Shown: positions 25,931 through 34,488 of the stretch, one piece after another
Layout of the letters: each line of letters begins with the position of its first letter
Numbering within the stretch: the stretch's first letter is position 1
Source of the DNA: DASSBG01 sp035699085
Lineage (GTDB): Bacteria > Pseudomonadota > Gammaproteobacteria > Xanthomonadales > Rhodanobacteraceae
Assembly (NCBI GenBank): GCA_035699085.1
Contig: DASSBG010000047.1
Location: forward strand, 7,436-71,435
Length of the DNA stretch: 64,000 nt
Reading direction: 5' to 3'
Position numbers and translations under genes: made by a program
Notes under the pieces: generated by a model
Told to the model about the DNA's origin: nothing
Databases searched by the model: none
The model's input: the letters and a program-made list of their open reading frames with translations, nothing else

Positions 25931-27444
25931 AGCCGATACACGTCCCGCATGACGTCGTGGCGTAGCGCGGCCTGGCTGGCGGCGCGGGCGTAGAACATGT
26001 GGCCGCCGGGATATTCCTTGACTTGCACGCGGTCGGGTTCGCCCATCGCCGGCATCTGGTCGACGATCAGCACCGAGGCCATGAACGGGCAGGAGAGGTC
26101 GTCCCAGCCGTGTGCGATCAGCACGCGCAGGTTCGGGTCGTTGGCGACCGACTCGCGCAATTGCTTCACCGAGCCCTGGTCCGCGTCGTGGTCGTTGTGC
26201 CACAGCCGGTTCACCTCGTAACTGAGCGCGTTGTAGCGGCCGACGAATTTCCAGCCCACGGTCTGGGTGATGAAGTGCACCATGGCCGTGGTGGTCGGCG
26301 CGATGATGCCGTTGAGGATCGGGTCGCCGGTGCGCTGGTGCGGTGCGTAGGGGAACGGGTCCCAGGCGGTGACGTTGGAGTCGTAGCGGCTGCCGAGCTT
26401 GCCCTCGGCGCGGTAGACCTCGCGCAGGTAGGCCTGGGTGTCGATGCGGCCTCCCGAGCGCTTGACGAACAGCGGGTCCAGCCCGGTGAGTTCGGTCACC
26501 TTCTTGATCATCGCGTCGGTGGCGGCCGGGTCGGAGCGACCCTTCATCAGGGTTTCGGCGTAGGTGCCGCGGGTGTAGGCGATGATCGACGCCATCGCCG
26601 ACGGCGTCAGCTTGCCCTCGCGCTCGAGGCGCGCGGCGGCGATCGACGGCAGTGTCAACATCCACGGCAGCGGCGACACGTAGCGGTCGGAATAGGCCGC
26701 CGGGTCGAGGTAGGGCGACAGCAGCACCACGCCATTCATCGCCACGCCGAGCTGCGTCTGCAGGTAGTCGGTAATGCGCGGTCCGCGGAAGCCGCCGTAG
26801 CTTTCGCCAACCAGGTACTTGCGCGCGGTCATGCGGCCGTTGTCGACCAGCCAGTCGTACATGATGCGCGACAGGTACTTGATGTCGTTGTCCGTGCTGT
26901 AGAACAGCTTGGTCGCCTTCTTGTCGTCGACCAGGGCGCGGCTGAAGCCAGTGCCGATCGGGTCGATGAAGACCAGGTCGGTGAAGTCCAGCCAGGTGCC
27001 GGGGTTGTCGTGCAGCGTGGCGGGATCGGACGGCGCGTCGCCTTCGACGCCGAAATCGACCTTCTTGGGCCCGATGGCGCCGAGGTTCAAAAAGACGGAC
27101 GAGGCGCCGGGTCCGCCATTGAGGGCGAACGTCACCGGGCGGTGCTTGCCGGCGACGGTGTAGGCCGTGTACATCACCTGGCCGGTCATCGTGCCCTTGT
27201 CGTCGCGTACCGGCAGCCAGCCCACGGTGACGGTGTAGTGCAGGAGCTTGCCGTCGACATGCGTCGTCTGGCTGGCGTGGACCGGCTTGTCCGGGAAGGG
27301 CGGCAGGTGGAAGTCGCCGCCGTGGCCGGTTTTGTCCTTGCCGGCAGACGTCGGGTGCGTGCCATGGTCGGCGCCCCAGGCGGGGGCGGCCATGCCCGCC
27401 AGCAGAAGCAGCGACAGGCCGAGTGAGTGCAGGACGATGCGCAT
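25927..27444 (-). CDS. Secreted S10-family serine carboxypeptidase-like protein (complete)
   Basis: 505 residues with signal peptide MRIVLHSLGLSLLLLAGMAAPAWGA and a His-rich mature N-terminus. The complete S10 triad is visible: Ser in VGESYGGFRGP (about 220), Asp in AHGWDDLSCPF and His in EYPGGHMFYAR near the C-terminus. LNGGPGASSVFLNLG forms the oxyanion region. It is predicted to be a periplasmic or secreted peptidase. It is a paralogue of the truncated gene at 1-1390, sharing the same order of motifs but clearly diverged. It is divergent from the rhomboid gene. Confidence 0.9.
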   Translation of the reverse strand: MRIVLHSLGLSLLLLAGMAAPAWGADHGTHPTSAGKDKTGHGGDFHLPPFPDKPVHASQTTHVDGKLLHYTVTVGWLPVRDDKGTMTGQVMYTAYTVAGKHRPVTFALNGGPGASSVFLNLGAIGPKKVDFGVEGDAPSDPATLHDNPGTWLDFTDLVFIDPIGTGFSRALVDDKKATKLFYSTDNDIKYLSRIMYDWLVDNGRMTARKYLVGESYGGFRGPRITDYLQTQLGVAMNGVVLLSPYLDPAAYSDRYVSPLPWMLTLPSIAAARLEREGKLTPSAMASIIAYTRGTYAETLMKGRSDPAATDAMIKKVTELTGLDPLFVKRSGGRIDTQAYLREVYRAEGKLGSRYDSNVTAWDPFPYAPHQRTGDPILNGIIAPTTTAMVHFITQTVGWKFVGRYNALSYEVNRLWHNDHDADQGSVKQLRESVANDPNLRVLIAHGWDDLSCPFMASVLIVDQMPAMGEPDRVQVKEYPGGHMFYARAASQAALRHDVMRDVYRL

Positions 27445-27599
27445 CTGGCGTTCCGTGGCGTGCTGAAAGGCCCGAGCCTACCGGCTCACGGGCGCGGGCG
27501 CGTGTGCACAAAGGCATGGCGGCCGCCCGTGGATGCCGGCGGAGGCGGGCGGCGCTTCATGCCATCATGGCGGCCAGACACCGCCGCGAGGAGCCGCCG

Positions 27600-28208
27600 T
27601 TGGCCCTGACGACCCTGATGATCATCGCCGCGACCAGCGTCGTCTCGCTGTTTGCCTTCAACGACCGCAAGCTGATCGACGCCCTGATCCTGTGGCCGCC
27701 GGCCTTGAGCCGGCGCAAGCAGTACTACCGCTTGATCACCTACGGGCTGGTCCACGCCGACTTCAGCCACTTGTTGTTCAACATGTTCACGCTGTACTTC
27801 TTCGGTGCGGCAATGGAGCGCTTCTACACGCATTACCTGGGCCCACTCGGGTTCGTCCTGTTCTATGCCGGCGGTCTGTTGGTATCGATCATCCCGGCGT
27901 GGCTGGCGCACCGCCACGACTCCAATTACGCCAGCCTCGGCGCCTCCGGCGCCGTCTCGGCGGTGCTGTTTGCCTTCATCCTGCTGCAGCCGTGGGCGCT
28001 GATCCTGGTGTTCGTGATCCCGGTGCCGGCCATCATTTTCGCGATCGCCTACGTCGCCTGGTCGCTGTACATGGACCGGCGCGGCACCGACCGCGTCAAC
28101 CACAGTGCACATCTCTGGGGTGCGGCCTACGGCGTCGTGTTCACGCTGGTCATGGAGCCGCGGGTGCTGGCGGTGTTTCTGGAGCGGCTGGTACATCCGC
28201 ATTTCTGA
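27600..28208 (+). CDS. Rhomboid family intramembrane serine protease
   Basis: 202 residues from a TTG (27600) placed just after GAGGAG; an ATG at 27567 is the alternative. The core has about six membrane segments. Catalytic residues: Ser in SLGASGAVSAVLF and His in VNHSAHLWGAAYG; HADFSHLLFNMFTLYFFG is the conserved HxxxxHxxxN region. It cleaves membrane-protein substrates within the bilayer. Its substrate is unknown. Confidence 0.9.
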   Translation: MALTTLMIIAATSVVSLFAFNDRKLIDALILWPPALSRRKQYYRLITYGLVHADFSHLLFNMFTLYFFGAAMERFYTHYLGPLGFVLFYAGGLLVSIIPAWLAHRHDSNYASLGASGAVSAVLFAFILLQPWALILVFVIPVPAIIFAIAYVAWSLYMDRRGTDRVNHSAHLWGAAYGVVFTLVMEPRVLAVFLERLVHPHF

Positions 28209-28311
28209 ACCGGCCGCGTGTCCGGTTTGCGTCGCGCCGCCGGCTCCCTTATCGTGGGCTGTTCATTCGGCGCCCTTGGCGTCGTCGTTCCACCCTTGAG
28301 CGAGGCCATGC

Positions 28312-28773
28312 ATGCAGATTACCGACGGGCGCGTTGCGTCATTCGACTACACACTCACCGATGAAAGTGGCGAAGTCATCGACACCTCCGAGGGCCGCGG
28401 GCCGCTGTCCTACCTGCACGGTGGCGGGCAGATCGTGCCGGGGCTGGAGCAGGAACTGGCGGGCAAGGCTGCCGGCGATCATTTCGAGGTTGACGTGGCG
28501 CCGGAGCGTGGCTATGGCCCGCACCACGCCGAACTGGTGCAAACCATGCCCCGCAGCGCCTTCCGCGGGATCGACACGATCGAGCCCGGGATGCACTTCC
28601 AGGCCAGTGGCGCGCAGGGCACCAGCAACGTCGTCGTGACCAAGGTCGACGATGACAAGGTCACCATCGACGGCAACCATCCGCTGGCCGGAAAGACACT
28701 GCACTTCGATGTTGCGGTGACGGACGTGCGCGAGGCCAGCGAGGACGAGCGCAACAGCGGCCAGGTGGCCTGA
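28312..28773 (+). CDS. slyD: FKBP-type peptidyl-prolyl isomerase (SlyD-like)
   Basis: 153 residues, ATG preceded by GAGG. The FKBP domain (VASFDYTLTDESGEVIDTS, GGGQIVPGLEQELAGKAAGD, and the C-terminal HFDVAVTDV strand) is split by the insert-in-flap chaperone domain (PERGYGPHHAELVQTMPRSAF...). This is the SlyD layout: prolyl isomerase and chaperone, cytoplasmic. The His/Cys-rich metal-binding tail of E. coli SlyD is missing, so a nickel-handling role is unlikely. Confidence 0.92.
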   Translation: MQITDGRVASFDYTLTDESGEVIDTSEGRGPLSYLHGGGQIVPGLEQELAGKAAGDHFEVDVAPERGYGPHHAELVQTMPRSAFRGIDTIEPGMHFQASGAQGTSNVVVTKVDDDKVTIDGNHPLAGKTLHFDVAVTDVREASEDERNSGQVA

Positions 28774-28915
28774 CGGGCGGAGCTTGGGTGGCAGAAACGG
28801 CGGTGGCTGCGGCTTCCTCGTTGCTGCCGCCCGTGCCCGGCCCGCGCGCGGCGGGTGTTGCGCCGCGCGCGCGGACGTGGCCTGATAGCGTCTGGTTCAT
28901 GCAGAGGACGATGCC

Positions 28916-30292
28916 GTGGTTGCCAAGACAGGCGGCAGGACCCGCAAGGCCGGCAGCAAGGCAGGCGCGGCCGCAAAGAAAGCTTCGGTGCGCAAGGCCG
29001 CGCCGGCTCGCCCGGCCAAAGCCAAATCCGTCGCCCCGGCGCGGCGCAAGCCACTGACGGAAACAACGGCGCGGCCGGCGCCGAGGGCGCGTGCCGCGGC
29101 GAAGGCCCGGCCCCAAGCCAAGGCGGGCACCAGGAAGACCTCTGGCAGCGCGGCTCGCGCGCCGAAAAAACTGATGGGCCGCAAGGCGGCGCAGAAACCG
29201 GTGGCGACCCGGCGGGCAGCCAGCACCGAGCCCACGCCGCGGCGGCCAGCCGCGGCCAGGAAGCCGACTGGCAGGCGTTCGGCGCCACTGGGCAAGGGTG
29301 CCGCCAAGGCGTCCACGGCCAAGGCCGCACCCAAGGCGACCAGCCGCGCCAAGAGCAAGCCGGCCGCGCCCGCGCGCGCCTCGGCGGGCCCTGCGCGCAA
29401 GGCCGCTGCAGGCAAGCGGCCCGCGCGCAAACCCGTGACCGGGAAGCCTGCAGGCCGGACGGTGGCCAAGGCCGCCAGGCGCCCGGCGCCCGGCACCACC
29501 ACGACGCGCAAGCGCGGGGCCAGCAGCGCGCGCAAGAGCACCGCCGCCGTGGCCCGCACGTCGGCCAAGGCCAAGGCGACGACCAACGCCAAGTCCCCCG
29601 TGAGGCGGGCGGCTGCGCCCGGGAAGAAGCCCGCGGCGAAAGTGGCGGGCGCAAAGACAAAACCCGCACGCGCAGGCGCCAAGGCAAAATCCGCGGCCAC
29701 GGCTGCGACTCCGAAGCACAGGGCTGCCGCCAAGTCGGCGAAGAAGGGTAGTACGCCGTCGGCTGCCGGCGCGACAAGGAAGCCGGCCAAACCGGCGGCC
29801 AAGGCCCCCAAGGCTCCGGCTGCCAGGCCTGCGGCCGCCAAGCCCGCCGTCAAGGCTGCCGGCCGGCGCAGTGGCAGCCCAAGCGGCGCCAAGCCCCCGG
29901 CGGTCAAGCGGGGCACCGTCGCATCGAAGGCTGGCAAGGCGCCGGCCAGGGCGGCACGGCGGTCGACGGTGAGCGAGCCGAGGGAGAACACGACCAAGTC
30001 CAGGTTGCGCCGCATCATCAACCTGACGGTGCCGGCGAAGAGCCGCCGCCAGATCGAGGAAGAGCGGCTGGCGGCCGAGGACAAGCGCGACATGGACCGC
30101 GAGCAGGCGGCGGCGGACTTTCTCGCCGCGATCGAAGCCAAAAAGCACCGCGCCCGGCACGGCCCGACCTGGCCGTTCTCGGCGAGCCATGCCGACCGAC
30201 TCGCGCACGCCGGTACGCACCACGACGTACTGCGGGACCACGAGGTGCCGGTGCGGACCATCATCGGCAGCGCCTCGGGCGAGGAGCGCTAG
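28916..30292 (+). CDS. Histone H1-like Lys/Ala/Pro-rich basic protein with distinct C-terminal domain
   Basis: 458 residues from a GTG preceded by GAGGA. Residues 1 to about 350 are low-complexity, built of Lys, Arg, Ala and Pro (AAAKK, KPAAK, PAAKS-type units), like the C-terminal tails of histone H1 and bacterial H1-like proteins; it should bind DNA or RNA. The last 100 or so residues differ: SRLRRIINLTVPAKSRRQIEEER, a charged helix (EDKRDMDREQAAADFLAAIEAKK), then a His/Asp-rich tail. That region would be conserved if functional. I do not recognise it. Long antisense frames here are a by-product of base composition. Confidence 0.75.
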   Translation: MVAKTGGRTRKAGSKAGAAAKKASVRKAAPARPAKAKSVAPARRKPLTETTARPAPRARAAAKARPQAKAGTRKTSGSAARAPKKLMGRKAAQKPVATRRAASTEPTPRRPAAARKPTGRRSAPLGKGAAKASTAKAAPKATSRAKSKPAAPARASAGPARKAAAGKRPARKPVTGKPAGRTVAKAARRPAPGTTTTRKRGASSARKSTAAVARTSAKAKATTNAKSPVRRAAAPGKKPAAKVAGAKTKPARAGAKAKSAATAATPKHRAAAKSAKKGSTPSAAGATRKPAKPAAKAPKAPAARPAAAKPAVKAAGRRSGSPSGAKPPAVKRGTVASKAGKAPARAARRSTVSEPRENTTKSRLRRIINLTVPAKSRRQIEEERLAAEDKRDMDREQAAADFLAAIEAKKHRARHGPTWPFSASHADRLAHAGTHHDVLRDHEVPVRTIIGSASGEER

Positions 30293-30322
30293 GAGTCCCA
30301 AGGGCATCGCGCCGCCGCCGCA

Positions 30323-30346
30323 GGAGCCCGCCTGCAGGCGAGCTCC
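30323..30346. repeat. Palindromic GGAGCCCGCCTGCAGGCGAGCTCC element
   Basis: A near-perfect 24-base palindrome (GGAGC-GCCTGCAGGC-GCTCC) lies between two convergent genes. Such an element is common in Xanthomonad gaps and could act as a terminator for the basic-protein gene. Confidence 0.55.
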
Positions 30347-30461
30347 TCGGCAGCACGCTGCGCCGCGAGTCCGCTCGCCCATGTGGCTATGGCAACCGCC
30401 TGCTGTCGGGCGCGGACGGCAGGTTGAAGCCCGCGCCGCAAGGCATGGGCGTTCCTCGGCC

Positions 30462-30501
30462 AAAAAAAAGGCCGCCGACCGTGCATGCGCCATCGGCGGC
30501 C
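30462..30501 (-). terminator. Rho-independent terminator of heparinase-like gene
   Basis: Read on the minus strand, GGCCGCCGA (30501-30493) pairs with TCGGCGGCC (30478-30470) and is followed by eight T. It stands 17 bp after the stop of the heparinase-like gene and is the clearest terminator in the window. Confidence 0.9.
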
Positions 30502-30518
30502 GATGCTCCCTGTCTCGA

Positions 30519-32921
30519 TCAGCCGTCGAAGCCGGCCTGCATGATGACGTCGTTGCTTGCGGTGGCGGTGCCGGCACTGTCCAGCGTGAAGGACAGCACG
30601 CCCTCCTTGCTGGCCGTCAGGCTGCCGCCGGCGCTCAGGCTGACGTACTGGCGGCCGCCCGAGGCGTGGGTGCTGACGCTGTAGGTGCTGCCCGGAGCCA
30701 GGCCGACGATGATGTGCTTCGCCTGCGCCGCCTCGATGCTGTAGGCGATCGGCCCCGACAGCGTCGTGCCGGGCGCACCCTTGTTGAACAGCACCACCGA
30801 GCCGCCGCCGCTGCCGGCCACCTGGGTACCGATGACATTGCCGGCCGAGACATCCACCGGCAGGGCCTCGCCCACCTGGCTGCTGCTGGCCGCCAGGTCG
30901 AAGACGCTTAGCCAGCGCTGCTCGACGTTCTTGTCCGCCGGCCGCACCTGCACCTGCCAGGCGCGGGTCGGCGAGCTGGTCGGGTACATGGGCTTGGTGG
31001 TGACGGTGTTGTTGGCCGGATAGACGAAGGTGGCCGCGCCGGCGAACTTGCCGTCGAAGGTCACGTCAAGCCGGTTCTCGCCGGCCGCAGCCGTGGCCGT
31101 GGTCGGGTTGGCCGGGAAGTGCCATGCCAGGTACTGGTCGTAGGACGAGGCGCCCTCGCGGGTGCGGTCGTAGACGACGAAGCGGTTGGGCCGCACATAC
31201 ACGATCTCGCGCGACCACGACTGCACGGCCGGACCCGCGTTGAAGCTGCGGTACATGTCCTCGAGGTGGCTGCCTTGGGTGTAGACGTAGTCGCCGCCGT
31301 CCTCGAACTTCGAGACGGCGGTGCGCGCGCCGTCCTCACCGGTGCGGCCGTTCTGGCCGAACGGCTCGGCCAGCGTGCCGCCGCTCATGTTGCGAACGTA
31401 GAAGACGTTGTAGATCTGGCGGTTGCCGGAATACACGTTGCCCGGATTGAAGCTGCCGCGGTTGTCGGTGTAGATCGCGTCCTCGGCGGCGGTGCCGCCC
31501 GGCTCGTGCACCATCCAGCCGGTGGCGTTCAGCAGCAGCGGCGTGCCGCCGCGCACCAGCGCCAGGCTGCCGGCGTCGAAGTACTGCTCGCCCTGGCCGG
31601 GGTTGTTGACGTAGGTGCCGGCGCGGAAGGACATCCAGCTGGCGCTGGTGCTCCAGTCCGAGCGCGCGGCAACCATGCCCAGGCCGTCGGCCACGTAGGA
31701 ACGCGGCAGCACGTCCAGCGACGGCGCGTTGGCGACCGGCTCGGCGAACAGGAAGCGCGCCCACGGCTGGTCGTCGCCGTAGCCGCCGGTGGCCTTGTCG
31801 ACGTCGTTGAGGTAGGTCTGGAACACGCCCGCACGCGGATCATCCCAGTAGCGCAGCGCGCCGAGGATGTGCACGAACATGCCGGTGTTGTTGGTGCCCG
31901 GCGGCGTCTCGGCGTTGCCGTTGGCGCGGTTGGTGTCGCGGTCGTCGAAGTAGTCGCGCGACGGCCAGGTGAAGTGCATGACGTAGCCGCCGCTGTCGGT
32001 CGGGAAGCTGTAGAGCGCACCGGCCTTGTCGACCAGGTCGAGGCCGGCCGCAGTCTGCGCCTCGCGCAGCGGCAGGCTCATGTCGAGGATGGCATTCGGC
32101 GCATAGTTGCCGAAGCCCTCGGGCCAGCCACCGCCGGACAGCCAGTTGGCATAGTACGGCTGCACGCGCTGGCCGAACTGCGTCGTCAGCCAGTCGGTCC
32201 ACAGCGCCGGTGCCTGCGGGTTGTCGCCCCAGGTGCCCAGGGCCACCGCCGACAGCGCGTGGAAGTAGCCAGCGTAGTAGTTGCTCTGCGGGTGCACGTA
32301 TTCGAACGCAGAGCAGCTGGCGTTCTCGAACGAGTCGATCCATTTGTTGCCCGCGGTGTAGACCTGCGTCTTCAGCTGTGCGCTGAGGCGGTCGTAGGCC
32401 CAGTCGAAGCCGATGCCGAGCGCCACACCGTAGGTGCGGATCGGATAACCGGCGTCGGTGCAGGGCGCGACGTAGTGCGAACCGCTGGGCATGGACATCG
32501 CGTTGAGGATCTCCGCGACCTTGTCGCCGTAGGGCGCCGCCTTGGCCGGGTCGATGCCCTTCATCACCTGATAGCACAGGCCCTCGTTCATCACCGCGAT
32601 CCGGTACCCGTGGCCGGCGTACTCGCTGCCGAGCGTCGGCGGGTTGGGGTAGGTAGGCTGGTCGGGGTAGTTGACCACGCCGCCGATGTAGCTGTCGCAG
32701 GTGGCTTTCAGGCGCAGCCAGTCGGGATCACCGGCCCGCGCGCGGGCTTGCAAGTCCTTCAGGGTGCTTTGGTCGAGGATCAGGCGCGGATGGCTGCTGA
32801 CGATCTGCGCGTTGGCGTGCGAGGCCAGGCCCATGCCCAGCATCAGCAGGCCGGCGGCGAACACACGCGTGACGCCGCTGCGGGAAAGTGCGCGGCACGA
32901 ACGGTAAAATTGGGGGATCAT
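30519..32921 (-). CDS. Large secreted heparinase II/III-like protein with GFDG tail
   Basis: About 800 residues from the ATG at 32921; signal peptide ends near ASHANAQ (about 38). The N-terminal helical part (HPRLILDQSTLKDLQARARAGDP...) is the alpha/alpha toroid type of heparinase and alginate lyases. The C-terminal half is beta-rich with VKFEDGGDYVYTQGSHLEDMYRSF and RFVVYDRTREGAS, like the heparinase C-terminal sandwich. It probably degrades an acidic or sulfated polysaccharide outside the cell. Substrate is unknown and family assignment is from pattern. The C-terminus, DVIMQAGFDG, resembles that of the FG-GAP protein. Own terminator downstream; AT-richer promoter region upstream. Confidence 0.75.
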   Translation of the reverse strand: MIPQFYRSCRALSRSGVTRVFAAGLLMLGMGLASHANAQIVSSHPRLILDQSTLKDLQARARAGDPDWLRLKATCDSYIGGVVNYPDQPTYPNPPTLGSEYAGHGYRIAVMNEGLCYQVMKGIDPAKAAPYGDKVAEILNAMSMPSGSHYVAPCTDAGYPIRTYGVALGIGFDWAYDRLSAQLKTQVYTAGNKWIDSFENASCSAFEYVHPQSNYYAGYFHALSAVALGTWGDNPQAPALWTDWLTTQFGQRVQPYYANWLSGGGWPEGFGNYAPNAILDMSLPLREAQTAAGLDLVDKAGALYSFPTDSGGYVMHFTWPSRDYFDDRDTNRANGNAETPPGTNNTGMFVHILGALRYWDDPRAGVFQTYLNDVDKATGGYGDDQPWARFLFAEPVANAPSLDVLPRSYVADGLGMVAARSDWSTSASWMSFRAGTYVNNPGQGEQYFDAGSLALVRGGTPLLLNATGWMVHEPGGTAAEDAIYTDNRGSFNPGNVYSGNRQIYNVFYVRNMSGGTLAEPFGQNGRTGEDGARTAVSKFEDGGDYVYTQGSHLEDMYRSFNAGPAVQSWSREIVYVRPNRFVVYDRTREGASSYDQYLAWHFPANPTTATAAAGENRLDVTFDGKFAGAATFVYPANNTVTTKPMYPTSSPTRAWQVQVRPADKNVEQRWLSVFDLAASSSQVGEALPVDVSAGNVIGTQVAGSGGGSVVLFNKGAPGTTLSGPIAYSIEAAQAKHIIVGLAPGSTYSVSTHASGGRQYVSLSAGGSLTASKEGVLSFTLDSAGTATASNDVIMQAGFDG

Positions 32922-32994
32922 CGGCGTTTGGTCTTTGGCGTGGAAGGGGCGGCTTTCCGTGCCGGCTGAATGACGCCCATATTGCCGATTCACC

Positions 32995-33110
32995 TGGGAT
33001 TAAAGTGCGCGCCAGTAATCAGTTTATGTTTGTTTCAAATCAATGCGTTGCGTGATTATTTCGTTGCCTTTCTTAGCTTTCCGTTAACTGCCGTTCATTC
33101 ACCTGCCGGA
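32995..33110. promoter_or_regulatory. AT-richer intergenic region between divergent genes
   Basis: A stretch of unusually low GC for this chromosome (AATCAGTTTATGTTTG, CGTGATTATTTCGTTGCC) lies upstream of the heparinase-like gene and kdsB. It is likely the promoter region for the heparinase-like gene. I cannot pick single boxes. Confidence 0.45.
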
Positions 33111-33181
33111 CATCCTGCGCTTGACGGCGCCTCTGCGCACGGGTACTGGTAGCCGCTCACCCGCCCGCTGGCGCTGCTCCC

Positions 33182-33958
33182 ATGCACCAATCACCTGGTT
33201 TCATCGTCGCCATCCCGGCGCGGCACGGGTCCACCCGCCTGCCCGGCAAGCCGCTGCAGCTGCTGGCTGGCGAGCCGCTGGTGCGCCACGTCGTGCGCCG
33301 CGGCCTGGACAGCGGCGCTGGCAGCGTGGTGGTTGCGACCGACGACACGCGGGTCGCCGCGGTGCTGTCCGACCTGCCGGTGCAGGTGTGCATGACCGAC
33401 GCGGCGCTCGCCAGTGGCAGCGACCGGCTGGCCGAGGCGTCGCGCCAGTGCGGCTGGGCGGACGACGCGATCGTGGTCAACCTGCAGGGCGACGAGCCCT
33501 TCGCGCCGCTGTCCGGCATTGCCGCGGTGGTCGATGCGCTGCGCGAGGACGAGGCACCGATGGCCACGCTGGCGACCCCGCTGCGCCACGTCGAGGAACT
33601 GTTCGATCCCAACTGCGTCAAGCTGGTGCGCGACCAGCGCGGCCGCGCGCTGTACTTCAGCCGCGCACCGCTGCCGTGGGCGCGCGATGCGCTGGCCCAC
33701 TCGCGCCGCGAGCTGCCGGCGCAGGTACCGCTGCTGCGGCACATCGGCCTGTACGCCTACCGCGCGGGGTTCCTGCGCCGCTTCGCCGCGCTGCCGCGCA
33801 CGCCGCTGGAGCAGGCCGAATCGCTGGAGCAGCTGCGCGCGCTGGAGCACGGCTGGCCCATCGCCGTGCGGCTGGCGCCGGAGCCGTTCCCGCCCGGCAT
33901 CGACACGCCGGAGGACCTGGCTCGCGCCGAACAGGTGCTGGTCGGCGCCGGCGCGTGA
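33182..33958 (+). CDS. kdsB: 3-deoxy-manno-octulosonate cytidylyltransferase
   Basis: 258 residues, the usual length. It makes CMP-Kdo for lipopolysaccharide inner core. VAIPARHGSTRLPGKPL is the nucleotide-binding start; NLQGDEPF carries the metal-binding Asp, and GIDTPEDL is conserved near the C-terminus. Its stop overlaps the GTG of the phosphatase gene. This kdsB-phosphatase-uvrC order is usual in Xanthomonads. Confidence 0.97.
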   Translation: MHQSPGFIVAIPARHGSTRLPGKPLQLLAGEPLVRHVVRRGLDSGAGSVVVATDDTRVAAVLSDLPVQVCMTDAALASGSDRLAEASRQCGWADDAIVVNLQGDEPFAPLSGIAAVVDALREDEAPMATLATPLRHVEELFDPNCVKLVRDQRGRALYFSRAPLPWARDALAHSRRELPAQVPLLRHIGLYAYRAGFLRRFAALPRTPLEQAESLEQLRALEHGWPIAVRLAPEPFPPGIDTPEDLARAEQVLVGAGA

Positions 33959-34425
33959 GCTTGTCGCTGCTGTTCGTTTGCCTGGGCAACATCTGCCGAT
34001 CGCCGATGGCGGAAGGCATTGCGCGGCGGGAATTCCAGCGCCTTGGCCTGGACTGGACCGTCGCCTCGGCCGGCACCGGCGACTGGCACATCGGCCACTG
34101 CGCCGACACCCGCGCCATCCGCTGTGCCGGTGCAGCCGGCTATCCGCTGGCGGAGCATCGCGGCCGCCAGGTCTGCGCGGACGACTTCCAGCGCCACGAC
34201 TGGCTGCTGGCGATGGACCGCGCCAACCTCGCCGCCCTGCGGGCGATGGCGCCGCCTGCCGCCCGCGCGCGCTGCGCGCTGCTGCTGGAAGCCGCGGGTA
34301 CCGCGCCGCCCGCCGAGGTGCCGGATCCGTGGTTCGGCGACGAACCGGGCTTTGACGAGGTACTGGCGTTGCTGCGCCCGGCGATCCTTGCCCTGCCGCA
34401 GCGCCTGGCCGGACGCGGCGGCTGA
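33955..34425 (+). CDS. Low molecular weight protein-tyrosine-phosphatase
   Basis: 156 residues from a GTG that overlaps the kdsB stop (GTGA). The catalytic loop is CLGNICRSP (Cys9 to Arg15, the C-x5-R pattern), and PDPWFGD near the C-terminus carries the general acid Asp. It dephosphorylates phosphotyrosine in proteins. The partner kinase is not in view. Confidence 0.93.
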   Translation: MSLSLLFVCLGNICRSPMAEGIARREFQRLGLDWTVASAGTGDWHIGHCADTRAIRCAGAAGYPLAEHRGRQVCADDFQRHDWLLAMDRANLAALRAMAPPAARARCALLLEAAGTAPPAEVPDPWFGDEPGFDEVLALLRPAILALPQRLAGRGG

Positions 34426-34488
34426 GCTGCATCGGACCCCGCCGCCGGCGCCACGGAAAAGGCTTGACCGGCCACATACAATGGCTGG

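Noticed and set aside
28911..28913. ATG as start of the histone-like gene
   Set aside because: It is out of frame with the GTG at 28916 by five bases; the frame from it does not give the basic protein.
28661..30577. A 638-codon minus-strand frame opposite the histone-like gene
   Set aside because: It is the complement of Lys/Ala/Pro repeats and spans both the slyD end and the terminator region. No ribosome site or recognisable domain was seen. The plus frame has a GTG preceded by GAGGA.
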